DNA from: Bacillota bacterium
Lineage (GTDB): Bacteria; Bacillota; UBA4882; UBA8346
DNA length: 55,293 bases
Assembly: GCA_023435225.1 (NCBI GenBank)
Contig: JAEYRX010000025.1
Span: forward strand, 1 to 55,293
Direction: 5' to 3'
Each line of letters begins with the position of its first letter. The first letter of the stretch is position 1. The translations under genes and the position numbers were made by a program. The notes below the pieces were generated by a model. It searched no databases. It was not told the DNA's origin and worked only from the letters and a program-made list of their open reading frames with translations. Positions 32,069-40,334 of this stretch are shown piece after piece.

Positions 32069-33104
32069 TCACTCCCAAAATTCTAATTCTTCATATCCCA
32101 GACGCCACAAGGCTACTCCGGCTAACTTATACTCTTTCGCCAGAGCTGATTTTTCCTTCATCCCCCCGGGCTCCTTCCCACCAAATATTGAAAGTTCCGC
32201 TTGTTGTCTTGAAATTTATATGCTCATTTACCGTCTCCGGCTGGTAGGTATCTTTAAACCCCAATCTTTCGGCTTTCGCCCGGCAATACCAGGCAGGAAG
32301 CGCTGTTCCCTGCCGTTTTCCGCTTTGCCATTGATAACCGTATCCGGCGATCCCGAGCCAGAGTTTCCGGTTATCAATCCTGGTAAGCAGATAATCTAAA
32401 TTCGCTTTTACCCAATGCCCGGCCGCAACCGGCCCCGGAGTATCTTTAGGACGGTGTTGATCATAAGTCATAACAATGACGCCGTCGGACAGACGGCCTA
32501 AACTTTGGTAATCGTATGCTTCCTTCGTCGGTTCCTCCCAGTTTACATAGGGGAAAACGGCGACCAATAATTTTTTCTCCATCATCTTTGCTTTAAGATC
32601 TTTTACGAATTCGGTGAAAGTTTCTTTCAAAGCAGGCTGAATATACTCAAAGTCCAGACAAATCCCATCCGCCGCCACATTTTTGAGATAGGTATATATG
32701 GAATTAACAGCATTTTGACGGGATGCTTGACTTCCAAGGATGGCGGTGCTGTTTCGCCCGGAACCGGCAGTAACAAGCACCAGAAACTGAAGTTTGTTTT
32801 GTTTGAAAAAGGAAAGCGCCTCGGTATTGGTTTTATCCCAATTCACCAGCCCGTTGGATTTGAGTCCAAGCCAAACCGGACTAACAAGATCAACTTTTTC
32901 TTTGACTTCATGGAGTCTACTCCAAGAACCGGCGTAAATTCCTCCCCAACCTTCTTCATAAAAGGTTAGTATTTTAGGTTCTACCGGCACTTGGGGCGGT
33001 GGGGAGTTTTTAGGTCCTTCTTTGAGGACTTGTCGAAATCCATATAAACAGATTATGCTTACAAGTATAATGATAAATAGGAAATGTGGTTTTTTGATAG
33101 ACAT
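32069..33104 (-). pseudogene. GH18-type glycosidase, second copy with C-terminal frameshift
   Basis: Nearly identical to the copy at 27666-28700 in coding sequence, upstream leader (about 70 bases) and downstream flank. A run of six C (32162-32167), five in the intact copy, shifts the frame at GARG, so the protein ends GDEGKISSGERV and loses the last barrel strand (GVALWRLGY). The DGICLDFE active site is intact. Beyond the run the old frame continues undamaged to a TGA, so the change is recent, or a sequencing artefact of the homopolymer. Confidence 0.8.
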
Positions 33105-33184
33105 ATTGAGTTTCTCCGATATGCTCCGTATAGGATGAAGTATATTTCTTATATTGGAATTTGTAAACAGTAAAACCATATGCC

Positions 33185-33225
33185 TTTATTCGTGTGCATT
33201 AGTGTCCATTCGTGGTTCCTCAAAT
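33185..33225. repeat. ATTCGTGTGCATTAGTGTCC-type intergenic repeat
   Basis: The stretch ATTCGTGTGCATTAGTGTCC followed by ATTCGTGGTTCC is one arm of the short repeat also seen at 23660 and 26556. Confidence 0.5.
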
Positions 33226-33337
33226 GATTTTTTATTAACAGGGACACTAAATATTTTCTATGTTTTTGGATATTTTTTTATTAAGAAAATAACAATAAAA
33301 TTGTTCATTATTATTAAAAGGAGTCCTATCAATAAGT

Positions 33338-33808
33338 ATGAAACCGGTAAAAATCAAAGATTTCTTTTTTGCGGGATTTGTATTAGGAATAGTTAGCGGT
33401 TTGTTCTTCTTCGGGCTGGTGTATTTATGGAATCTGTTCGGCGTAACGACCCGTACTCCATGGGGTGACGCAACGGCAATTTTCTTTAATCCTCCGGAAG
33501 TCTACATGTTTTGGGCGGAATTACTAGGTTTTATTTTAGCATTGGTCGGTCCGGTAACCATCGCTATTCTGCTTTGCCTTTTGGTAAAGCTGACTGGAAA
33601 AGATTATATATATGTAAAAAGTATAGTAATCTCCGAAGCGCTCGCATTTTTTACCTTCTTAATATTCTACCCCGCGGTAGGGTTGAAATTTCAAAAGCAT
33701 TCAATAACTACCAATTACAGCGCTTTTATTAATTTGCTCATTTTCGGATTGGTTTTAGGCTATTTGGTTAAACGGTTTACGGATTTTAATACTTCATATA
33801 AACCTTAA
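33338..33808 (+). CDS. Four-span membrane protein of unknown function
   Basis: 156 residues with four hydrophobic segments (about 9-32, 56-82, 92-112, 128-146) and a polar loop RTPWGDATAIFFNPPEVYM between the first two. AAAGGAG lies about 13 bases before the ATG, longer than usual. No family recognised. Nothing around it indicates a role; an imperfect hairpin with AACCGGG/CCCGGTT arms (33866-33895) follows. Confidence 0.6.
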   Translation: MKPVKIKDFFFAGFVLGIVSGLFFFGLVYLWNLFGVTTRTPWGDATAIFFNPPEVYMFWAELLGFILALVGPVTIAILLCLLVKLTGKDYIYVKSIVISEALAFFTFLIFYPAVGLKFQKHSITTNYSAFINLLIFGLVLGYLVKRFTDFNTSYKP

Positions 33809-34072
33809 CTTAATGCTTGGCTGTTTTTCTCCTTGGCCTATCAAGTAATCTTGCTTAACAACAATAACCGGGGTAGTCGTATGACGATCCCGGTTTGGTA
33901 CTTGATTTATTATGAACTTTTCATCAAATATTAAATTACAGTAATTACTATATCCCCAGTAATTGTATTGATTTCAGCTAAATAATTAACAACAATGTTA
34001 TTGTCGATATTAAAGGGTAAATGGTAAAAGGTTAAATTCCCGTATAATAACTTGATTTCAGAAAAGATATTT

Positions 34073-34119
34073 GTTATTATGATTGTATAAAATAATTATT
34101 TTTGTCATATGATAATAAC
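34073..34119 (+). promoter_or_regulatory. Inverted-repeat operator of the abiE operon
   Basis: GTTATTAT (34073-34080) and ATAATAAC (34112-34119) are perfect inverted 8-mers 31 bases apart, just before the antitoxin gene. AbiEi antitoxins are known to autoregulate through widely spaced inverted repeats, which fits. The stretch 33809-34072 has no gene. Confidence 0.6.
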
Positions 34120-34136
34120 AAAAAGCGGTGATACAA

Positions 34137-34799
34137 ATGGAACAGGTTGGTTATGGACAATATATTGCGGATATGATTTTTCGCTTGCCTGTTGGTGTAC
34201 CTATTTATACGGAAGATATCGCCGAAAAGTTAGTCAAGCAATTTGAGATTAATTTTGAAAAAGCGAAAGGCCTTGCTAATGTCAATCTTAAACGGATTGC
34301 CGACAACAATGATTTGGAACGATATCAAAAAGGAGTCTATTACAAAGCTCAAATAACGCCATTTGGTAAAACCAAACTTAATCCGGCTATTCTTGCCCGG
34401 AACGCCTATATCCATAAAAACAGTATAACCATAGGCTACGAAACCGGAGCATCATTTATGAATAAAATCGGGCTTACCACCCAAATTGCCAAATACAAAT
34501 ATTATGCTACGAATGTATTTAAACAAAACGGCAGCAGAGTTGATGAAAAGTTGAATGTAGTAATCCGAAAACCAGTAACTACAGTCACTGAAGAAAACTA
34601 CCGGTATCTGCAACTTTTGGACGCTATTGAAAATAAGGATAAGGTGCCTATTGACGCTTCCCATCCTGAAAAAATCATTCTTTTCTATATTAAAAACAAC
34701 AGTTTGGATTTTATAAAGTTGGTGGCTTATGCGAACAAGTATTACAGGAAGGAGACACTGTTGCGTATCGGTGAGATCGCAGCAAGTGAACTGGAATGA
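34137..34799 (+). CDS. AbiEi-type antitoxin (DUF6088) of a type IV toxin-antitoxin system
   Basis: 220 residues: N-terminal winged-helix region (about 1-75; GVPIYTEDIAEKLVKQF, LERYQKGVYYK) and a C-terminal domain (GYETGASFMNKIGL, LNVVIRKPVT) as in the DUF6088/AbiEi group. In AbiE systems this protein represses the operon and neutralises the toxin without direct binding. The ATG is preferred to a GTG three codons earlier because GGTGAT lies six bases upstream. Its TGA overlaps the toxin ATG by four bases, and an inverted-repeat operator lies upstream. Confidence 0.85.
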   Translation: MEQVGYGQYIADMIFRLPVGVPIYTEDIAEKLVKQFEINFEKAKGLANVNLKRIADNNDLERYQKGVYYKAQITPFGKTKLNPAILARNAYIHKNSITIGYETGASFMNKIGLTTQIAKYKYYATNVFKQNGSRVDEKLNVVIRKPVTTVTEENYRYLQLLDAIENKDKVPIDASHPEKIILFYIKNNSLDFIKLVAYANKYYRKETLLRIGEIAASELE

Positions 34800-35740
34800 A
34801 ACTACACTTGGATCCATCAGCATTTGAAACCCTATTACTGGGCATCTTTGAAAGAACCGGTATCAGAGCGGATATTATTGAAAAAGACTATTATGTCACG
34901 CTATTATTGAAGGAGCTTGCGAAAAAACAAAATGATCTTCCCGCATACTTCAAAGGAGGTACTGCTTTATATAAAGCGCTAGGCAGCATCAGACGGTTTT
35001 CGGAGGATATTGATTTAACGGTATCGATAGACGGATGTTCCAACAGTCAGGCTAAAAGAAGGTTGGAACATGCCGCTTTAGAATATTCCTGTCTAACCAG
35101 AGACAAAGAAGATCAAGACAATGACAATCGTAAAGGTAGTATTACCAGCGTTTATAGATACAATTCCGTTGTGGATATTGACAATGAAGATGCCTTACAA
35201 AGATTTGGCCGGGTTAAAGTAGAAGCCACCTCATTTACGGTTAGCGAGCCTTTCGAGCCGATGCCGATAGCTCCCATCATTTTTAATATGGCTACGGAAG
35301 AGCAGCAGAAGACATTAACGGATACTTATGAAGTCGAGCCCTTTATGATAAGCACCATTAAGTTGGAACGGATATTTATTGACAAGGTATTCGCAGCAGA
35401 ATTTTACTATTTACATAAAAGCTATTTTGATGTGGCAAAGCACCTCTATGACTTGGTAGTGCTATTGCAGAATGAGAAAATAAGAGCTATGCTTTCGGAT
35501 GAGGATTTCCTGGAGAAAATGATCGGCTATAAACGCGAGGAAGAGCAATTACGGATCGGCAGTGAACTCGCCGAAAAGCCTATTAATCAATTCAGCTATT
35601 TGCAGATAGGAATGAATAACGAAGAGCTGCTTAGAGAATTTGTTCGGATGCAGGGAATTTATGTTTTTAATGATGAGCATATGATTAAAATAGAAGAATT
35701 AGAAGAAAGTATAAAGGTGTTAGCTGGAGTTTTTAAGTAA
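34796..35740 (+). CDS. AbiEii/AbiGii-type nucleotidyltransferase toxin
   Basis: 314 residues with the DUF1814 nucleotidyltransferase core: FKGGTALYKALG (53-64), RRFSEDIDLTV (66-76) with the metal-binding SEDID, and later the KLERIFIDKVFA helix. AbiEii toxins transfer nucleotides to tRNA 3' ends and arrest growth during phage infection. Complete and near the usual family length. It overlaps the antitoxin gene and is followed by a terminator. Confidence 0.9.
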   Translation: MKLHLDPSAFETLLLGIFERTGIRADIIEKDYYVTLLLKELAKKQNDLPAYFKGGTALYKALGSIRRFSEDIDLTVSIDGCSNSQAKRRLEHAALEYSCLTRDKEDQDNDNRKGSITSVYRYNSVVDIDNEDALQRFGRVKVEATSFTVSEPFEPMPIAPIIFNMATEEQQKTLTDTYEVEPFMISTIKLERIFIDKVFAAEFYYLHKSYFDVAKHLYDLVVLLQNEKIRAMLSDEDFLEKMIGYKREEEQLRIGSELAEKPINQFSYLQIGMNNEELLREFVRMQGIYVFNDEHMIKIEELEESIKVLAGVFK

Positions 35741-35765
35741 TAATGTTTTATAAGTCGGGAAAAAT

Positions 35766-35798
35766 CAAGCCTGTGAAATATAATCCACAGGCTTTTTT
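35766..35798 (+). terminator. Terminator of the abiE operon
   Basis: AAGCCTGTG (35768-35776), 10-base loop, CACAGGCTT followed by TTTTT. It closes the toxin gene. Confidence 0.88.
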
Positions 35799-35830
35799 GC
35801 TTTATATCAATTCATCTTCAACATTCAACT

Positions 35831-36490
35831 CTATCCGTTATTTGCCGCTTGCTTCACTTGGGCCTTCGGCGTGGTCCTAGCCAATATCCCCAGCTTCTCC
35901 AGCATTTGCGGGCTTTCATCCAGGGCCACTTTGGCGACGGCCCGGAGGCCGGAGACGCGTATGGCCAGTTCATCAAGTTTTTTGTCCCGGTTTTGGGTGG
36001 CCTCCTGGGCTTCGCCGATCTCTTTCTTTTGGGCCAGGTGTTTGGTGGTGACCTGGTCGATCAGCGCCGCTTCTTCCCGGAGTTTCTCCGGGAGATAGCC
36101 GTATTCGCCGATGGTTGCCAGCATACCAGGGTCGTTTATGATATTGGAGTAAAAGGCTCTGGCCTGCTCCAGCCAACCGGAGAGGCTTTGCTTGCGGTCT
36201 CCAAATAACATTATCGCTTTATCAGCCTTGATGTTATCCTTAAAGGCCACCCGGGCAATTTTTAGGGTCTTCATATACTGCCGGTCGGCCGTATCCCAGA
36301 TGTCGTTCAACTCGGAGGTGGCCGCCACCTGTTCGCCGTATTCCTTCTTTTGGACATTATGCAAGGCTGCTACTTCTTCGTACAAATTTTTTATTTCCGT
36401 CAATTTAGTCTCAGTAAAGCCGTAAGCTGCCAGCGCGGTTTTTACTCCGTTGTCTGAGATGGAATTTTCGATCATGACTTGAGCAGCCAA
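35831..36490 (-). CDS. GC-rich all-helical protein of unknown function
   Basis: At least 219 residues, alanine/leucine/glutamate-rich and helical throughout, with two similar halves (LYEEVAALHNVQKKEYGEQVAAT and LIDQVTTKHLAQKKEIGEAQEAT), suggesting a duplicated helical hairpin. GC content is visibly higher than in neighbours. The first usual start codon is this TTG, but it has no ribosome site; the frame stays open upstream (VSKNRVDEFL) to an AAGGAG that lies seven bases before an ATT (36529) and ten before an ATA, so a non-canonical start is possible. Family not recognised; the composition suggests recent transfer. Confidence 0.7.
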   Translation of the reverse strand: MAAQVMIENSISDNGVKTALAAYGFTETKLTEIKNLYEEVAALHNVQKKEYGEQVAATSELNDIWDTADRQYMKTLKIARVAFKDNIKADKAIMLFGDRKQSLSGWLEQARAFYSNIINDPGMLATIGEYGYLPEKLREEAALIDQVTTKHLAQKKEIGEAQEATQNRDKKLDELAIRVSGLRAVAKVALDESPQMLEKLGILARTTPKAQVKQAANNG

Positions 36491-36574
36491 TAGAAATTCG
36501 TCAACCCGGTTTTTGGATACACTTATAATTTATTTGCTCCTTTTTTTGATTTTTTGATTTTCAACATTTTTCTA

Positions 36575-36793
36575 CGGTTTGATGGTTTTTTCGTGCGGTT
36601 CCATGATTATTTTCTACGGTTCTGTGATTATTTCATGGGGTTTATTGATCTTTTCGCGCGGTTTGATCGTTTTTCGGTGCGGTTGTATCATTCTTTCGAG
36701 CGTTTTTATCATTTTATCATGCGGTGGAACGATTCTTCGTTGCGGTTTAATGATTTTATCGTGCGGTGGAACCTGTTTTGCCAACGGTTGGAC
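36575..36793. repeat. 21-bp minisatellite, about 10.4 units
   Basis: Ten consecutive 21-bp units beginning CGG(T/A), e.g. CGGTTCCATGATTATTTTCTA, with substitutions but no length changes, plus a 9-bp partial unit. Both strands give heptad repeats: the plus strand R-[FW]-x-D-x-F-x, the minus strand K-P-x-x-K-I-I. The minus frame is open for 68 codons, then hits amber codons at equivalent repeat positions. No ribosome site was found on either strand. Confidence 0.9.
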
Positions 36794-36799
36794 TAATTT

Positions 36800-37337
36800 T
36801 CCTTGGTTTTTTTTGTTCATACTGTTAACAGATGGGATTAGTATTCGTAACTAGTTTCCAGTTTTCCTGCAAGAGTTGGAAAATTTTTTGAAGGAAATGT
36901 AAAATAGTTGGGAGGGGATGAAGGGCAAAAAAGCGTTATTAGGGAGAAAAGCGGTTGGTTGCTTTGAGGGAGTGCGGAGTGGGGATGGAAATGTATTTGG
37001 GGGGCATGGGTGTGAAAGTGGTCTTTTTCGACGATAATGTGGGGCGTTTAGGTGAAAAATGAGCAATCGGCTCTAGGAAAGGGGTCTCCCGGTGGGGAAT
37101 ACACTGCCGACTGCTTTGTGTTGGTTAAATTGTATAATATGCGGTACACGATTGTCAAATTTTGAGATCCGGATACCGGATAGGTACACTAACTAACAAA
37201 TTTTTACTATAATTAAAAACTTAAGGTTTACTTGTTAGTGTTAAGTATTCGGTATTATGAATGATAATTGAACATATGTATTAAGCATTTTATGGAGATA
37301 TCCGTTTTGTAAAAGGATGGTAACTTAACTTAAATAA
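36800..37337. other. Gene-free stretch
   Basis: A G-rich tract on the plus strand (36900-37000) and AT-rich sequence after 37100. Short frames exist but none has a ribosome site or recognisable content. I see no gene, RNA or repeat here. Confidence 0.5.
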
Positions 37338-37556
37338 TCATTTATATTCCTTCAACCCAAGCAGATAATCAGTTGACACATTAAAAAATTGAGCGATTTT
37401 AATAAGGGTAGCATATTCCGGTTCCCGCTGATTATTTTCATATCTACTAATGGTTTGTTTTTTTGTTCCTAATTTAACCGCGAGTTGTTCCATGGTAAGA
37501 TTGGCTTCTTCCCGCAATTGTTTAAAACGTTCCCCGAATTTTGTCTGAACTATCAA
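37338..37556 (-). CDS. XRE-family helix-turn-helix regulator
   Basis: About 72 residues, essentially one Cro/C1 HTH domain: FGERFKQLREEANLTMEQLAVKLGTKKQTISRYENN, then the LIKIAQFFNVSTDYLLGL tail typical of small stand-alone XRE repressors. The TTG with AGGTGG eight bases upstream is chosen; longer versions from ATG codons at 37574 or 37616 lack a ribosome site. No obvious target gene adjoins, and the region 37557-37840 upstream has no gene. Confidence 0.8.
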   Translation of the reverse strand: MIVQTKFGERFKQLREEANLTMEQLAVKLGTKKQTISRYENNQREPEYATLIKIAQFFNVSTDYLLGLKEYK

Positions 37557-37849
37557 AACCAGCACCACCTGCATCTTAATATTGCCTAAAAAAGTTATTG
37601 AAAAAATATAAAACATTCTTGACAGTCACCCATCCGGAGACTATAATAAAATTGTCACCTGATAGGAAACAAAACATTTAATACTTTAGTTGTTGATATA
37701 GATATGATTTAATACCTTCTAAAAAAATTTGACAGCTATTTTTTTGTAAACTAATTTCATTATACACGAAGTTTGCTTCTTTTAAAAAGAAGTTCTTTTG
37801 CGTGGTTGTTTTTTTATTATTGGTTTGAGTACAGCTTCGGAGTCAAACT

Positions 37850-38090
37850 GGCCGGAAATTGGGGTTAGACCCCTCCTCTTTTGTCTCCTCCCCGCTCGGA
37901 GAGGAGATAACCATCACGCTACGGTGTTTTTAAAGCTGCGGAGCCCGGCTATTCCTGTCCCCGAGCGGGGAAAGGTGGCCGCCAGGCCGGATAGGGGTAA
38001 TTACCCCAATATTCGGCAAACAAAAACTAGGCACCCTCGGCACATCATTCACCACTCATGCCTCGTGCCTCACGCCTATCCCAGGAGGTA
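37850..38090. other. GC-rich non-coding stretch before the four-helix-bundle gene
   Basis: Strong composition shift to GC-rich, with inverted arms CCCCGCTCGG (37889 area) and CCGAGCGGGG (37962 area), then GCCTCGTGCCTCACGCCT-type short direct repeats. No frame with a domain was found. Such sequences can accompany four-helix-bundle (IVP) genes in other genomes, from memory only. Confidence 0.45.
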
Positions 38091-38149
38091 AGAAGTTTGA
38101 AGTTAGAAGTGTGAAGTGTGAAATAAAAAAATTTGAAGGTGGGTTTGAA

Positions 38150-38684
38150 ATGAAGAGTGATTTACCGGAAAGGACTTTTAAGTTTGCGGTGGAGATAGTC
38201 AAATTATGCAGGTTACTCGATGAAAAACCGGGAGTTTCGCGGACGTTGGCAAACCAATTGCTGCGTTCCGGTACATCTATTGGAGCTATATAAGTTGAAT
38301 TAATTTCCTAATCTGCATCAAGTCCCTAAAGCCGGACATGATGGAAATAATGACGATATTAATTCAACTTATTACAGCTGTAATAGGATAAAGTAAATAC
38401 TTCTTTATATAAAATTTGCATTCGGCTTTAAGAATGCAAATCTAATATATGAATTTACTTTATCCTATGTGGAAGAGGGGCAGTCGAGCCAAAGTGAAGC
38501 GGATTTTATTGCGAAGTATAGTATCTCATGCAAAGAAGCCCGGGAAACTCATTATTGGCTAAGACTTTTAGTTACTTCAGGAATTGTTACTAAAGAGCAA
38601 GTATCTGGGTTGATGGATGAATGTGATCAATTAATCTCAATTTTAACAACGATAATAAAAAAGTTGAAGGCGAAAAAGGTTTGA
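38150..38684 (+). pseudogene. Four-helix-bundle protein (23S rRNA IVP type) split by a hairpin element
   Basis: The first half (MKSDLPERTFKFAVEIVKLCRLL, LANQLLRSGTSIGA) and second half (VEEGQSSQSEADFIAKYSISCKEARETHYWLRLL) together make a standard protein of about 118 residues of the four-helix-bundle/S23 IVP family, whose role is unclear. They are separated by 178 bp (38289-38466). Deleting exactly that stretch rebuilds GCT-AAT-GTG and the conserved SIGANVEEGQ. GAAGGTGGG precedes the ATG. Confidence 0.85.
38289..38466. mobile_element. 178-bp double nested-hairpin insertion E3
   Basis: Two nested hairpins. First: outer ATAAGTTGAATTAAT (38290-38304) / ATTAATTCAACTTAT (38358-38372), inner CATCAAGTCC / GGACATGATG with loop CTAAAGCC (minus strand GGCTTTAG). 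Second: outer TAGGATAAAGTAAAT (38384-38398) / ATTTACTTTATCCTA (38453-38467), inner ATTTGCATTC / GAATGCAAAT with loop GGCTTTAA (38424-38431). No protein gene and no obvious target-site duplication. Position within a reading frame shows it was inserted. Confidence 0.8.
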
Positions 38685-38735
38685 ATTTCAAACTTCAAAC
38701 TTCACTCTTCACACTTATTGAGAACGGAGGTCTAC

Positions 38736-39044
38736 ATGCTTAGCGATAACAGCAAAGGCTTTCAAAAATTAATCTTCGACCGCATCTGCCAGATCCAAGA
38801 CGAAATTATTATCCACGACCCCGAATATAAAGAACTGGGCAAGGTCCCGTCCGAACTATTCCGGCAACTCTTTACCAAACTTCCGGACGAGGACAGAGAA
38901 ACCATGGATAACTATAGTTCCGAATACATGAGACAACTAAGCCGCAGTGATGAGATCATGTACAGCCAGGGGCTGATGGATTGGATTATTTTGTGCAAGT
39001 GGATTGAGCGGATCGGGAGAGGCGAAGTAAAGAGTATTGTGTAA
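38736..39044 (+). CDS. Hypothetical protein
   Basis: 102 residues, charged and mostly helical (FQKLIFDRICQIQDEIIIHD, YMRQLSRSDEIMYSQGLMDWIILCKWI). CGGAGG lies five to six bases before the ATG, so it is probably expressed. No family recognised with confidence. It follows the split four-helix-bundle gene by 51 bases. Part of its 3' end (GGGGCTGATGGATTG) is repeated at about 39096-39112, a small local duplication. Confidence 0.6.
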   Translation: MLSDNSKGFQKLIFDRICQIQDEIIIHDPEYKELGKVPSELFRQLFTKLPDEDRETMDNYSSEYMRQLSRSDEIMYSQGLMDWIILCKWIERIGRGEVKSIV

Positions 39045-39204
39045 AAGCTAAAACCAAAAGGAAAATATCAAGGTTGGATAACCAGTGGGCTAAAGGGGCT
39101 GATGGATTGAATTATTGAATGGATAACCGGTATAATCGGGCACAAAATATCGGATAGTTCGGTTCGATTTCTGCTATTCTATTGGTGGAAGGAGGCCTGG
39201 TGAA

Positions 39205-40077
39205 GTGAATTTATTGGAAAACATGAATGAGGCCATGAATTATATTGAAGAAAACCTCACAGGTGATATTGACTATAAAGAGGCGGCAAGACTCGCCTTA
39301 TGCTCGGAATATCATTTCAAAAGAATGTTTTCTTCGCTGGCCGGAGTAACGTTGTCGGAGTATATCCGCCGTAGACGCCTGACTTTGGCGGCGTTTGAGC
39401 TTATTAAAAACAATGCCAAAATCATTGATATTGCAGTTAAGTATGGATACGGTTCAGCGGACTCTTTTACAAGGGCGTTCCAGAGTCTACACGGCATAAC
39501 ACCGTCGGAAGCCAGAAATAACGGCCAATCTCTTAAAGCTTATCCCCGGCTGACCTTTCAACTAACCATTAGAGGAGGAAATGAGATGAATTATCGCATC
39601 GTAGAAAAAGAAGCATTTCGGATAGTCGGTATCGAGAAAAGAGTTCCTATTATTTTTAACGGGGTGAATCCGGCGATAGCCGCGATGTGGAAAACCTTAA
39701 CTGCTGAAACCATCGATCAATTGAAGCGACTTTCAAATGTTGAACCAATTGGACTGATTCAAGCCTCCGCTAACTTTTCCGAAGGCCGGATGGAGGAAAA
39801 AGGGGAACTTGACCATTATATTGGAGTGGCGACCACCAAAGAACATCCGGAGAATTTAGCTTCATTGGAAGTGCCTGCTTCAACCTGGGCGGTATTCGAA
39901 GCAGTCGGACCGTTTCCGGAAACGTTGCAAAATATCTGGGGACGCATCTACTCCGAGTGGTTTCCGTCATCCAATTATCAATCGACCGAGGGGACGGAGA
40001 TTTTATGGAACGAAAATAACGATTTCTCTTCGCCGACTTTTAAAAGTGAAATTTGGATACCGGTTGTAAAAAAGTAG
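39205..40077 (+). CDS. AraC-family regulator with GyrI-like effector domain
   Basis: 290 residues. Residues 1-105 are an AraC HTH pair (YKEAARLALCSEYHFKRMFSSLAGVTLSEYIRRRRLTLAAFELI; ADSFTRAFQSLHGITPSEAR); residues about 125-290 are a GyrI/Rob-type ligand-binding domain (NYRIVEKEAFRIVGIEKRVP, PASTWAVFEAVGPFPETLQ, EIWIPV). This Rob-like layout binds amphipathic small molecules and activates efflux or stress genes. The GTG start has AAGGAGG nine bases upstream. Target not evident; it stands alone. Confidence 0.9.
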   Translation: MNLLENMNEAMNYIEENLTGDIDYKEAARLALCSEYHFKRMFSSLAGVTLSEYIRRRRLTLAAFELIKNNAKIIDIAVKYGYGSADSFTRAFQSLHGITPSEARNNGQSLKAYPRLTFQLTIRGGNEMNYRIVEKEAFRIVGIEKRVPIIFNGVNPAIAAMWKTLTAETIDQLKRLSNVEPIGLIQASANFSEGRMEEKGELDHYIGVATTKEHPENLASLEVPASTWAVFEAVGPFPETLQNIWGRIYSEWFPSSNYQSTEGTEILWNENNDFSSPTFKSEIWIPVVKK

Positions 40078-40143
40078 CCTAAATTTGAAATTGTTTTTTC
40101 TTTTACACCTGGGAAAAGAATATAATTTTGTTATATGTGATCG

Positions 40144-40194
40144 TTTCCCTCTCCCAAAATCTTTAACTAGGCTGGTTTCTAAGGGAGAGGGAAA
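40144..40194. repeat. 12-bp-stem hairpin after the AraC gene
   Basis: TTTCCCTCTCCC (40144-40155) and GGGAGAGGGAAA (40183-40194) with a 27-base loop; probably a terminator-like palindrome. Confidence 0.6.
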
Positions 40195-40287
40195 AACCAC
40201 GGAGTTCCGGGTATTTTAAATGTAGCTCAAGGGGCGAAACGCTGGACGTTTTTTCATTTTGAACTTACACTCTTCTCCTCATGGGAA

Positions 40288-40323
40288 AAAGAGAGTTTCG
40301 GAAATCCTACGAAACCCTCTTTT
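40288..40323. terminator. Bidirectional terminator
   Basis: AAAGAGAGTTTCG (40288-40300), 9-base loop, CGAAACCCTCTTT (40310-40322); T-rich on both sides. It separates the convergent AraC and secreted-protein genes. Confidence 0.75.
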
Positions 40324-40334
40324 ATAACAAATAT

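Noticed and set aside
36575..36793. CRISPR array
   Set aside because: The 21-bp units are contiguous without spacers and diverge internally; no cas genes nearby.
36614..36820. Heptad-repeat protein on the minus strand as a gene
   Set aside because: No ribosome site, and amber codons interrupt the repeat at equivalent positions; reported as a repeat instead.
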